NCBI GenBank assembly: GCA_003644175.1
Contig: QNBS01000202.1
Location: 1-5,002 of the forward strand
Direction of reading: 5' to 3'
Source of the DNA: Planctomycetota bacterium
GTDB lineage: Bacteria > Planctomycetota > Phycisphaerae > Sedimentisphaerales > Anaerohalosphaeraceae
Length of the DNA: 5,002 nucleotides
In this document: one piece after another, positions 1 to 5,002 of the stretch
Layout: each line of letters begins with the position of its first letter
Position numbering within the stretch: the first letter of the stretch is position 1
Notes under the pieces: model-generated
Seen by the model: the letters and a program-made list of their open reading frames with translations, nothing else
The model's database searches: none
Told to the model about the DNA's origin: nothing
Made by a program: the position numbers and the translations under genes

Positions 1-1344
1 AGCCAACACCGCCCGACGAACAATATCAACGCCGATCTTCTCGTCTTCGGTCCCTTTGACCTTGTCGAGCACGCCAAGGGCCTTGAGCATCGAAACCCCG
101 CCCCCCGGCAGGATGCCTTCTTCAACCGCCGCTCGACAGGCATGCAAAGCATCCTCGACACGGGCCTTCTTCTCTTTTACCTCGGCCTCGGTCGCCGCCC
201 CGACCTTGATCAGTGCAACGCCGCCGGCCAGTTTCGCCAGACGCTCCTGCAGTTTCTCAATATCATAATCACTGGTCGAAATCTCGATCTCGTTCTTGAT
301 CTGCTCGATGCGACCCTTGATCTCCGCCGTATCGCCGGCGCCTTCGATAATAGTCGTGCTGTCCTTGTCGATCGTGACCGTCTTGGCCTGACCCAACTGG
401 CTCAACTCAAGCTTTTCGAGTTGCAGGCCCAGATCCTCGAAGATCGCCTGCCCGCCGGTCAACAGCGCGATGTCCTGAAGCAGCGCCTTTCTCCGATCGC
501 CGAAACCAGGCGCCTTCACCGCTGCAATCTGCAGCACGCCGCGAAGCTTGTTCACAACCAAAGTAGCCAGCGCCTCGCCCTCGACATCTTCGGCGATAAC
601 CAGCAGCGGGCGAGCCTTCTTGGCGACCTGCTCCAGCAGCGGAACAAGCGACTTGACCGAGCTGATCTTCTTCTCGAACACAAGGATAAACGGCTTATCC
701 AGCACAACCGTCATATCTTCAACATTGTTGACGAAGTGCGGGCTGAGGTACCCTTTGTCAAACTGCATGCCTTCGACAAGATCCACAACCGTCTCCAGCG
801 ACTGGCCCTCTTCCACCGTAATCACGCCGTCCTTGCCAACCTTGTCCATCGCCTGAGCCAGGGTCTTGCCGATTTCGGCGTCCTGGTTCGCCGAACACGT
901 CGCAACCTGCTGAATCTGCTTGCTCGACTTGACCACAGTCGCCATATTCGCAAGCTCATCAACCAGCGCAGCCACCGCCTTGTCGATACCACGCTTCACC
1001 TGCATTGCATTGGCCCCGGCCGTAATATTCTTCAGGCCCTCGTCGAAAATCGACTCGGCAAGAATAGTCGCCGTCGTAGTGCCGTCACCTGCGACACTCG
1101 ACGTCTTCGAGGCAACCTCCTTGACCATCTGGGCGCCCATGTTCTCGTAGGCGTCCTCCAACTCAATCTCCTTGGCGACGGTCACGCCGTCTTTGGTTAC
1201 CGTCGGAGAGCCGTAAGACTTCTCTAATATCACATTCCTGCCGCACGGACCCAACGTAATCTTGACCGCCGCCGCTAATTTTTTCACGCCCTGGCGAATG
1301 GCCGCACGGGCTTCATTCTCAAAGGCTATCTTTTTTGCTGCCAT
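1..1344 (-). CDS. groEL: Chaperonin GroEL (Hsp60), 3' end cut by window edge
   Basis: ATP-driven 14-subunit chaperonin that encloses unfolded proteins with GroES in the cytoplasm. 448 codons are visible; the family is about 540 aa, so roughly 95 C-terminal residues lie outside. Position by position it aligns without gaps to E. coli GroEL through the visible part. Seen: N-terminus [13 protein letters not shown], nucleotide loop TLGPCGRNV (30-38), D52 in [18 protein letters not shown] (86-93) with D87, apical GYLSPHF (199-205) and [25 protein letters not shown], then the catalytic D398 in ARVEDALHA and PGGGVS. Two deviations from E. coli are Cys at 34 (Lys) and His at 203 (Tyr). The ATG at 1344 is set by AGGAG 6 nt upstream and by family alignment. 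It follows groES by 67 nt, so it is the distal gene of a groES-groEL operon. Many Planctomycetota carry several groEL copies; whether this is the main one cannot be told here. Confidence 0.98.
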   Translation of the reverse strand, partial: MAAKKIAFENEARAAIRQGVKKLAAAVKITLGPCGRNVILEKSYGSPTVTKDGVTVAKEIELEDAYENMGAQMVKEVASKTSSVAGDGTTTATILAESIFDEGLKNITAGANAMQVKRGIDKAVAALVDELANMATVVKSSKQIQQVATCSANQDAEIGKTLAQAMDKVGKDGVITVEEGQSLETVVDLVEGMQFDKGYLSPHFVNNVEDMTVVLDKPFILVFEKKISSVKSLVPLLEQVAKKARPLLVIAEDVEGEALATLVVNKLRGVLQIAAVKAPGFGDRRKALLQDIALLTGGQAIFEDLGLQLEKLELSQLGQAKTVTIDKDSTTIIEGAGDTAEIKGRIEQIKNEIEISTSDYDIEKLQERLAKLAGGVALIKVGAATEAEVKEKKARVEDALHACRAAVEEGILPGGGVSMLKALGVLDKVKGTEDEKIGVDIVRRAVLA

Positions 1345-1370
1345 ATTTGTCTCCTGTCTGTTTTTCTGTG

Positions 1371-1390
1371 ACCCGTCGCAAAATGCGGGT
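1371..1390 (-). other. Small stem-loop in the groES-groEL spacer
   Basis: Read on the minus strand, the spacer folds as CGCA-TTT-TGCG, extended by an outer ACC/GGT pair across a 3-nt bulge. It is not followed by a T-run, so it does not look like an intrinsic terminator. It could affect mRNA processing or the groES:groEL ratio, or be chance. It lies about 15 nt upstream of the groEL ribosome-binding site. Confidence 0.35.
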
Positions 1391-1411
1391 ACGCCACCAA
1401 AGTCTTCCTCA

Positions 1412-1702
1412 CTAATCCTCAAGGATCGCCATAATATCCGATTCGTTCATGATCAGATACTCTTTGCCGTCGATCTTCACTTCCGAGCCGGCGTAGCTGG
1501 AAAACAACACCGAGTCGCCTTTCTTCACCTGCATTTTGCTCAGCTTGCCGTCGTCCAGAATCTTGCCGGCGCCTACGCTTACAACCTTGCCGCGCTGAGG
1601 CTTCTCCTGAGCGCTGTCCGGCAGCACAATACCCCCGGCCGTTACACTCTCCGCCTCGAGACGCTTGACAATCACTCGGTCAGCCAATGGTCGGATCTTC
1701 AT
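1412..1702 (-). CDS. groES: Co-chaperonin GroES (Hsp10)
   Basis: Heptameric lid of the GroEL chamber, cytoplasmic. At 96 aa it has the normal family length. Seen: the N-terminal [16 protein letters not shown] strand, the mobile loop around residues 17-36 including the hydrophobic GGIVLPDSA tripeptide region that docks on GroEL, then [15 protein letters not shown], and the C-terminal [20 protein letters not shown] and [11 protein letters not shown] strands. The ATG at 1702 is supported by AAGGAG on the minus strand (1718-1713), 10 nt upstream. It is 67 nt ahead of groEL and 44 nt after the receiver gene, so the three may share a transcript. A TATAAT lies in the upstream gap. Nothing looks damaged. 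Confidence 0.98.
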   Translation of the reverse strand: MKIRPLADRVIVKRLEAESVTAGGIVLPDSAQEKPQRGKVVSVGAGKILDDGKLSKMQVKKGDSVLFSSYAGSEVKIDGKEYLIMNESDIMAILED

Positions 1703-1737
1703 TTTCTCTTTGCTCCTTTCAAAAACAACTATTCCTG

Positions 1738-1743
1738 ATTATA
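1738..1743 (-). promoter_or_regulatory. Candidate -10 box for groES-groEL
   Basis: A perfect TATAAT on the minus strand sits between the receiver stop codon (1749-1747) and the groES ribosome-binding site, in an AT-rich patch. It would place the transcript start about 30 nt before the groES ATG, which is a plausible leader. No good -35 hexamer is seen at 16-18 nt spacing, where the sequence lies in the 3' end of the receiver gene. No TTAGCACTC-N9-GAGTGCTAA (CIRCE) operator is present nearby. A single hexamer in AT-rich DNA is weak evidence. Confidence 0.35.
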
Positions 1744-1746
1744 CTA

Positions 1747-2145
1747 TTATTCACTGAAAACATAACTGTTATACTTCTTGATAAACAGCCGGTTCAACTG
1801 CCTCTGCAATATCAGCGTGTCAACGGGTTTCGCTATCACGCTGAAAACATCCAGTTCAAGCGCCCGGCTCAAAACCGGACGCTCACATCGCACCGACGCC
1901 ATAATACACGGCAGCATCGGCTCGTAGCCGCGCACCGCCCGGACAATACTCAGCCCGTTGACCACCTGAGAATCAATATCCACAAGCGCCATATGAACAC
2001 GGCTTCCAGCCAGAATGTCCACCGCCTCACCCGCACTGGAGGCGACCATCGACCTTATGCCCCGAGGGGCAAGCATCTCCTCGACTGCCTTCGACCACGC
2101 CCGGTCGCCGTGGCCCACTAACACATTTATTTCACTCAACGTCAT
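1747..2145 (-). CDS. Stand-alone response-regulator receiver domain protein (divergent)
   Basis: About 132 aa from ATG at 2145 (134 aa if the in-frame TTG at 2151 is used; neither has a clear ribosome-binding site, so the start is uncertain). It has a single CheY-like receiver fold and no output domain. Numbered from the TTG: beta1 INVLVGHGD (8-16), phospho-acceptor candidate D58 in MALVDID followed by VVNGL, S86 in CIMASV replacing the usual Thr/Ser switch residue, and K108-P109 in VIAKPVD. The acidic pair that binds Mg2+ right after beta1 (usually DD or ED) reads G-H here, with an Asp only at 16. Phosphorylation may therefore be weak or metal-independent, or the domain may work as a pseudo-receiver. 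It lies 44 nt upstream of groES on the same strand, so it could be the first gene of a stress operon. No partner kinase is in the window. Family assignment is fairly sure; role is unknown. Confidence 0.8.
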   Translation of the reverse strand: MTLSEINVLVGHGDRAWSKAVEEMLAPRGIRSMVASSAGEAVDILAGSRVHMALVDIDSQVVNGLSIVRAVRGYEPMLPCIMASVRCERPVLSRALELDVFSVIAKPVDTLILQRQLNRLFIKKYNSYVFSE

Positions 2146-2182
2146 CAACAACCAGCAATAATTGCAAAATCACCTCTAACGC

Positions 2183-2200
2183 AACGTGCAAATAACGTGC
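2183..2200. repeat. AACGTGC direct repeat, 11-bp period
   Basis: AACGTGC occurs twice on the plus strand (2183-2189 and 2194-2200), one helical turn apart, 38-55 bp upstream of the receiver start codon. Spacing on one face of the helix is typical of activator or repressor half-sites, but two 7-mers may be chance. No convincing sigma-70 promoter was found beside it. Confidence 0.35.
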
Positions 2201-2228
2201 CAACACCCCAAAACACGACGACAAAGAT

Positions 2229-2252
2229 GTAAGCACTGCATTTGCAAGCACT
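2229..2252. repeat. G(T/C)AAGCACT direct repeat, 15-bp period
   Basis: Two nearly identical 9-mers on the plus strand, GTAAGCACT (2229-2237) and GCAAGCACT (2244-2252), flank a TGCA-N2-TGCA centre, and the outer GTAAG/CTTAC ends also form an inverted repeat. The TAAGCACTG half resembles one CIRCE half-site (TTAGCACTC), but the second half is in direct, not inverted, orientation, so it is not a CIRCE element. It lies about 85-105 bp upstream of the receiver-groES-groEL genes and touches the stop codon of the sulfatase relic. Possible operator; unproven. Confidence 0.4.
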
Positions 2253-2583
2253 TACGTTTTCTTGCCCCACAGAGACAAAACTGGCAAAATAGCAGTCCGC
2301 CCCCCAAACCCTGCCACCATGACAGAGTCAAGGCTGTCTTTACAGGAAGCCCGCCATTTGAGCAGCGTCTGTTTCATGGCATTAAGAATCTCGGGCTTCT
2401 CAGCGGCAAGGTCGGTGGTCTCGGCGGGGTCTTCGACGAGGTCAAAGAGCCGGAAGGTCTTTCCTCTGTTTGCGCTGTGGATTTTGTATCGGTTGTCGAT
2501 GAGGGTTGCCCTTTGACGCGAAAACCGAGGATATCCATGACCGTCGGGAAGTAATCCAACGTGCTGCAGGACTCATTAAGTGG
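2252..2583 (-). pseudogene. C-terminal relic of a third sulfatase, deleted and frame-shifted
   Basis: Two sulfatase pieces lie in different minus-strand frames. Frame A (about 2568-2515) reads CSTLDYFPTVMDILGF, the stretch of type I sulfatases that normally precedes a conserved DG-x-S-L-x-P segment. Frame B takes over near 2527-2510 and reads ATLIDNRYKIHS, then FRLFDLVEDPAETTDLAAEKPEI (with a break here for brevity), and WRASCKDSL, the usual C-terminal beta-sheet and helix, ending at TAA 2254-2252. The segment expected between the two pieces is missing, so this is an internal deletion with a frame change, not just a 1-nt slip. Everything N-terminal, including the active site, is absent; the relic starts where the palindromic element ends. 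An ATG at 2607 inside the element opens a 77-aa reading frame into it, but that product would be nonsense after the junction. The relic differs in sequence from both neighbouring sulfatases, so it is not a fresh copy of either. Confidence 0.75.
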
Positions 2584-2683
2584 CTCTAACAAAACCCGAT
2601 TTGTCATTCCGAGCGAAGCCGAGGAATCTACTAAAACAGCTCCGCGAAGCGGTTCCTTATAATCGAGTCCGGTTTTGTTAGAG
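2584..2683. mobile_element. Palindromic MITE/REP-like element with 13-bp terminal inverted repeats
   Basis: Left end CTCTAACAAAACC (2584-2596) and right end GGTTTTGTTAGAG (2671-2683) are perfect inverted repeats enclosing 74 bp. Inside are two further hairpins: ATTCC...GGAAT (2606-2627) with a GC-GAA-GC tip, and CCGC-GAA-GCGG (2642-2652). AGGAA/TTCCT can also pair across the latter. The core TCATTCCGAGCGAAGC is of the kind found as dispersed palindromic repeats in many bacterial genomes (from memory, not searched). It has no coding capacity, so it is non-autonomous if mobile. No clear target duplication was found in the flanks. It sits between an intact sulfatase and a sulfatase relic and may have taken part in the deletion. 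Confidence 0.7.
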
Positions 2684-2698
2684 TGCCTAAAGCTATGA

Positions 2699-2713
2699 TG
2701 GGCTAAGAGCCCA
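2699..2713. other. Hairpin just downstream of the sulfatase stop
   Basis: TGGGCT-AAG-AGCCCA forms a 6-bp stem with a 3-nt loop, beginning 2 nt after the TAG of the upstream sulfatase. With one bulge, the flanking CTAT and ATAG can lengthen the stem. There is no T-run after it on the minus strand, so a classical intrinsic terminator is unlikely; it may protect the 3' end of the sulfatase mRNA or be another small dispersed repeat. Confidence 0.45.
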
Positions 2714-2715
2714 CC

Positions 2716-4089
2716 CTATGATTGTCGTTCTACGCCGGCGGCAACATAGTTTTCCCATTCGGCAAGTGCTTCGACCAGTTCCTTTGTTATCTCCGGTTTC
2801 ACTGAGGCCAGGTCATTTGCTTCAGCGAGGTCGTCGTCGAGGTTGAACAGGCTCACGGCTGCCGCGGCATTCTTCTTGTTTGCAGGTGCAACAACGAGTT
2901 TCCAAGGCCCCCTGCGGACGCACCTTTGGTTCTTGTATCGCCAGAACAAGGTCCGTTCGCCCAGCTTTTTTCGCTTAAACAGTACAGGCGAAAGATCGAC
3001 ACCGTCGAGCTTTAAGCCTTTTGGAATCGGCGCCCCTGCGACAGATGCCATCGTGGCAAACAGGTCCATTCCGATCGCCGTCTGATCGGTAATCGTACCG
3101 CCTCTTATTTTGCCGGGCCAGTAAGCGACGGCGGGAATGCGATGGCCTCCTTCGAAGATGCCGCCCTTGAAACCCCTGAGCGGGGCGTTTGAGCCTAAAC
3201 GTGTTGCACCGTTGTCCGAGAAGAAGAAAATAAACGTCTTTCGTTCGAGGCCGAGACGTTTAACGGTTTCGACGACTCGCCCGATACCTTCATCCATGAT
3301 CTCAACCATCTCCTTGTAGGCGACCGCCTTGTCCTTTCGGCCGCCGAATGCCTTCGGGGCGCCCGGGACGCGCACCGGTTTATCCCCTCGGCCCTGGTAC
3401 GGATAATGAGGCGCCTCATGGGCAAGATACAGACAGAAAGGCTTACTTTTGTTTCGTTCGATAAAATCCATTCCGTGCTTTGTAATCAGGTCCGTCGTGT
3501 AGCCTTCTTCGTCGATTTCATCGGTATTCTTCCACCAGTCTTTGTAACCGACCTGGTCGATGTGTGATATGTAGTCCACGTTGCCGCTGACATAACCGAC
3601 AAACTCATCAAAGCCCTGCTTAACCGGATTGAACCTGACATGGTAGCCGACATGCCACTTGCCGAACATTGCCGTTCTGTAACCGGCTTCTTTGAGCACC
3701 TCGGCAAAGGTCGTTTCCGCAAGCGGCATGCCCTTGTCGCGATGGCCTTTTGCGGTGACGACGCCTTCGACGCCGCAGCGCTGCTGGTAGCGACCGGTCA
3801 AAAACGCCGCCCGCGTCGGGCTGCACACCGGGCTGTTCGAATGGAAATCGGTAAACTTCAGGCCGCCTTCGGCAAGTGCGTCAATATTCGGCGTGTTTAT
3901 GGTTTTGTTGCCATAACAGCCTATGTCGCCATAGCCCAGGTCGTCGGCAAGAATAATGATTATGTTGGGCTTGCCGGCCCCTCTCGACGCTTGCCGCGCC
4001 GCGCCGGCGCACCCGCCAACCAGCACGCCCGCCGCACAGAGACCTGACCGCTTCAGAAAATCACGACGATTGCAATTGAAACTGCTCAT
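2716..4089 (-). CDS. Tat-exported type I sulfatase (arylsulfatase A-like), complete
   Basis: Hydrolyses a sulfate ester, probably on a sulfated glycan, outside the cytoplasm; the actual substrate cannot be read from sequence. At 457 aa it has the usual family length. Seen in order: twin-arginine motif NRRDFLKRSG (7-16), a short hydrophobic stretch and VGGC with C27 as a possible lipobox cysteine; metal-binding D49-D50 in ILADDLGYGD; C89-S-P-T-R93 followed by AAFLTGR, the cysteine being the one oxidised to formylglycine; GYRTAMFGKWH (136-146) with K144 and H146; H228 in HEAPH; D292-N293 in FSDNGA; K308 in LRGFKGG followed by EGGHRIP; C-terminal FNLDDDLAEANDLA. All catalytic residues are present. 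The ATG at 4089 is supported by GAGGA 7 nt upstream and by the Tat signal directly after it. It starts 34 nt after the preceding sulfatase stop, so the two are likely co-transcribed. Activity needs a formylglycine-generating enzyme or anaerobic sulfatase maturase, neither of which is in the window. Confidence 0.95.
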   Translation of the reverse strand: MSSFNCNRRDFLKRSGLCAAGVLVGGCAGAARQASRGAGKPNIIIILADDLGYGDIGCYGNKTINTPNIDALAEGGLKFTDFHSNSPVCSPTRAAFLTGRYQQRCGVEGVVTAKGHRDKGMPLAETTFAEVLKEAGYRTAMFGKWHVGYHVRFNPVKQGFDEFVGYVSGNVDYISHIDQVGYKDWWKNTDEIDEEGYTTDLITKHGMDFIERNKSKPFCLYLAHEAPHYPYQGRGDKPVRVPGAPKAFGGRKDKAVAYKEMVEIMDEGIGRVVETVKRLGLERKTFIFFFSDNGATRLGSNAPLRGFKGGIFEGGHRIPAVAYWPGKIRGGTITDQTAIGMDLFATMASVAGAPIPKGLKLDGVDLSPVLFKRKKLGERTLFWRYKNQRCVRRGPWKLVVAPANKKNAAAAVSLFNLDDDLAEANDLASVKPEITKELVEALAEWENYVAAGVERQS

Positions 4090-4123
4090 ACTCTATTCCT
4101 CATTCTTGCGCCAAAGGAGCACT

Positions 4124-5002
4124 CTATTTCGTCGGCCAGTTGGCGGATTCGGTTCGGGCGGTGGTCAGCCACTTTTCGATCATTGCGATAATCTGCGGGT
4201 GTTTTTCGGCAATATTGGTTGACTCGCCGATGTCTTCGTCGAGATTGTAAAGCTCCAGGGGCGCGCCTGGTTTGAGACGGACCGCCTTGAAGTTGCGCCA
4301 TCGAACGGCGATCTGGATGTGGCCGGACTCGAAATACTCCCAGTACATGAACCGGTTGGCGGTGTTCTGTTTCTCGCCGCAAATCAGCGGCAGCACGCTT
4401 ATACCGTCTATGTTGTCCGGGACCGATGTTTTGGCGAGATCGGCGGCGGTCGGCAGAAAATCGGCGAAATACCAGGGACTCTTGTTGACTGCACCCTCGC
4501 CAACCCTGCCGGGCCAGCGTGCGATCATGGGAGTGCGTATTCCGCCCTCGTACATATCCCGCTTTCGCCCGCGCAGCGGACCGGAGCTGTCGAAGATGCC
4601 CTCCCATCGCCTGGCCGCGCCGTTATCGGAGCAGAAGAACACAATCGTATTCTTATCGATATTAAGTTCCTTCAGCAGCTTCATGATTCGGCCAACGTCG
4701 GCGTCCAGAAGCGTGATCATTGCCGCATGAACCCTGGCGTCGGCGGGCCAGTCCTTGTCGGTATAAGGCGCCGTATCCGGTATCTCGTACTTTGAATGCG
4801 GCGCCGTGTAGGCACAATACAGAAAGAACGGCTTTCCGGCTTTCCGGCGAATAAAATCCAGCGCAAAGTCGGTGAACAGGTTGTGCGCGTATGTGCCGCG
4901 CTTGCCGTCGGCATTGCCGCCCAGCATGAATTTTTCTTCATTGCGCCAGAGATACGGCGGGTAGTAGCTGTGTGCGTTTTTCTGATTTAGATAGCCGAAC
5001 CA
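4124..5002 (-). CDS. Type I sulfatase (arylsulfatase A-like), C-terminal part only
   Basis: The reading frame is open to the right window edge, so the visible 292 residues are the C-terminal part; an internal ATG at 4927 is not the true start, because clear sulfatase sequence (WFGYLNQKNAHSYYP, YLWRNEEKF) lies upstream of it in frame. Numbering from the edge: H69 in YTAPHSKY, D126-N127 in FFCSDNGAA, K147 in GPLRGRKRDMYEGGIRTP, RWPG, and the C-terminal LYNLDEDIGESTNIAEKHP helix region. The C-x-P-x-R formylglycine site, first metal aspartates and any signal peptide would be off-window, so export and catalytic completeness cannot be checked. It is clearly different from the downstream sulfatase (different spacing and loops), suggesting two substrates or two positions on one glycan. 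It ends with TAG 34 nt before the next sulfatase ATG, consistent with an operon. Confidence 0.93.
   Translation of the reverse strand, partial: WFGYLNQKNAHSYYPPYLWRNEEKFMLGGNADGKRGTYAHNLFTDFALDFIRRKAGKPFFLYCAYTAPHSKYEIPDTAPYTDKDWPADARVHAAMITLLDADVGRIMKLLKELNIDKNTIVFFCSDNGAARRWEGIFDSSGPLRGRKRDMYEGGIRTPMIARWPGRVGEGAVNKSPWYFADFLPTAADLAKTSVPDNIDGISVLPLICGEKQNTANRFMYWEYFESGHIQIAVRWRNFKAVRLKPGAPLELYNLDEDIGESTNIAEKHPQIIAMIEKWLTTARTESANWPTK

Noticed and set aside
142..1227. A 361-residue open frame on the plus strand opposite groEL
   Set aside because: It is the antisense of a highly conserved groEL. Its Leu/Arg/His-rich product is what third-position GC in the opposite gene produces, and it has no ribosome-binding site or recognisable domain.
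1762..1772. ATAAC-T-GTTAT palindrome inside the 3' end of the receiver gene
   Set aside because: An 11-nt palindrome in AT-rich coding sequence with no second copy in the window; could be chance, although it is near the candidate groES promoter.
2229..2255. CIRCE (HrcA) operator upstream of the chaperonin genes
   Set aside because: Only one half resembles TTAGCACTC, and the second AGCACT copy is in direct orientation, so the defining inverted repeat is absent.
2186..2554. Plus-strand open frame of 122 aa in the middle region
   Set aside because: It lies antisense to the sulfatase relic, has no start signal, and its residues show no known fold.
2374..2607. A 77-aa minus-strand protein starting inside the palindromic element
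   Set aside because: Only its first third matches sulfatase sequence; past the junction it is the wrong frame and becomes Ser/Thr/Pro-rich noise, so it is part of the pseudogene.
3640..4047. Plus-strand open frame of 135 aa opposite the sulfatase N-terminus
   Set aside because: Shadow of the complete sulfatase gene, whose catalytic motifs fix the coding strand; the product is low-complexity Arg/Ala-rich.
4086..4607. Minus-strand open frame of 173 aa overlapping the partial sulfatase
   Set aside because: Out of frame with the sulfatase motifs (SDNGA, YEGGIRTP), Arg-rich and without domain features, so a frame shadow.
1..5002. CRISPR array, tRNA or rRNA genes, phage or conjugation modules
   Set aside because: No regularly spaced repeats, cloverleaf-like segments, rRNA motifs or mobile-element proteins were seen on reading both strands.

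Overview
The window looks like a chromosomal segment of a Planctomycetota-type bacterium, possibly Phycisphaerae. The reasons are several Tat-exported sulfatases in a row, a GroEL with residues I associate with that phylum (GPCGRNV, GYLSPHF), and moderately GC-rich DNA. The phylum is an inference from protein style; no rRNA or marker placement was possible. Every gene I can support lies on the minus strand, so transcription runs from high to low coordinates.

Right part (5002 to 2716): two type I sulfatase genes in tandem, 34 nt apart. The first is cut by the window edge and shows only its C-terminal 292 residues. The second is complete (457 aa), with a twin-arginine signal, a possible lipobox and the C-x-P-x-R motif that is matured to formylglycine. 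Together they suggest a polysaccharide-desulfation locus acting outside the cytoplasm.

Middle part (2715 to 2146): no intact gene. Just past the sulfatase stop there is a short hairpin, then a ~100 bp palindromic MITE/REP-like element with 13-bp terminal inverted repeats. Next comes the decayed C-terminal end of a third sulfatase, with its N-terminal part gone, an apparent internal deletion and a frame change. The last ~105 bp before the next gene carry two pairs of short direct repeats.

Left part (2145 to 1): a stand-alone receiver-domain protein, then groES and groEL in the order receiver - groES - groEL with short gaps (44 and 67 nt). GroEL runs off the left edge after 448 codons. A perfect TATAAT lies between the receiver stop and groES, so the chaperonin genes may have their own promoter as well as possible read-through from the receiver gene. 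No CIRCE (HrcA) operator was found by eye. The most unusual points are the receiver gene beside groESL, with its Mg-binding acidic pair replaced, and the sulfatase relic next to a palindromic element.
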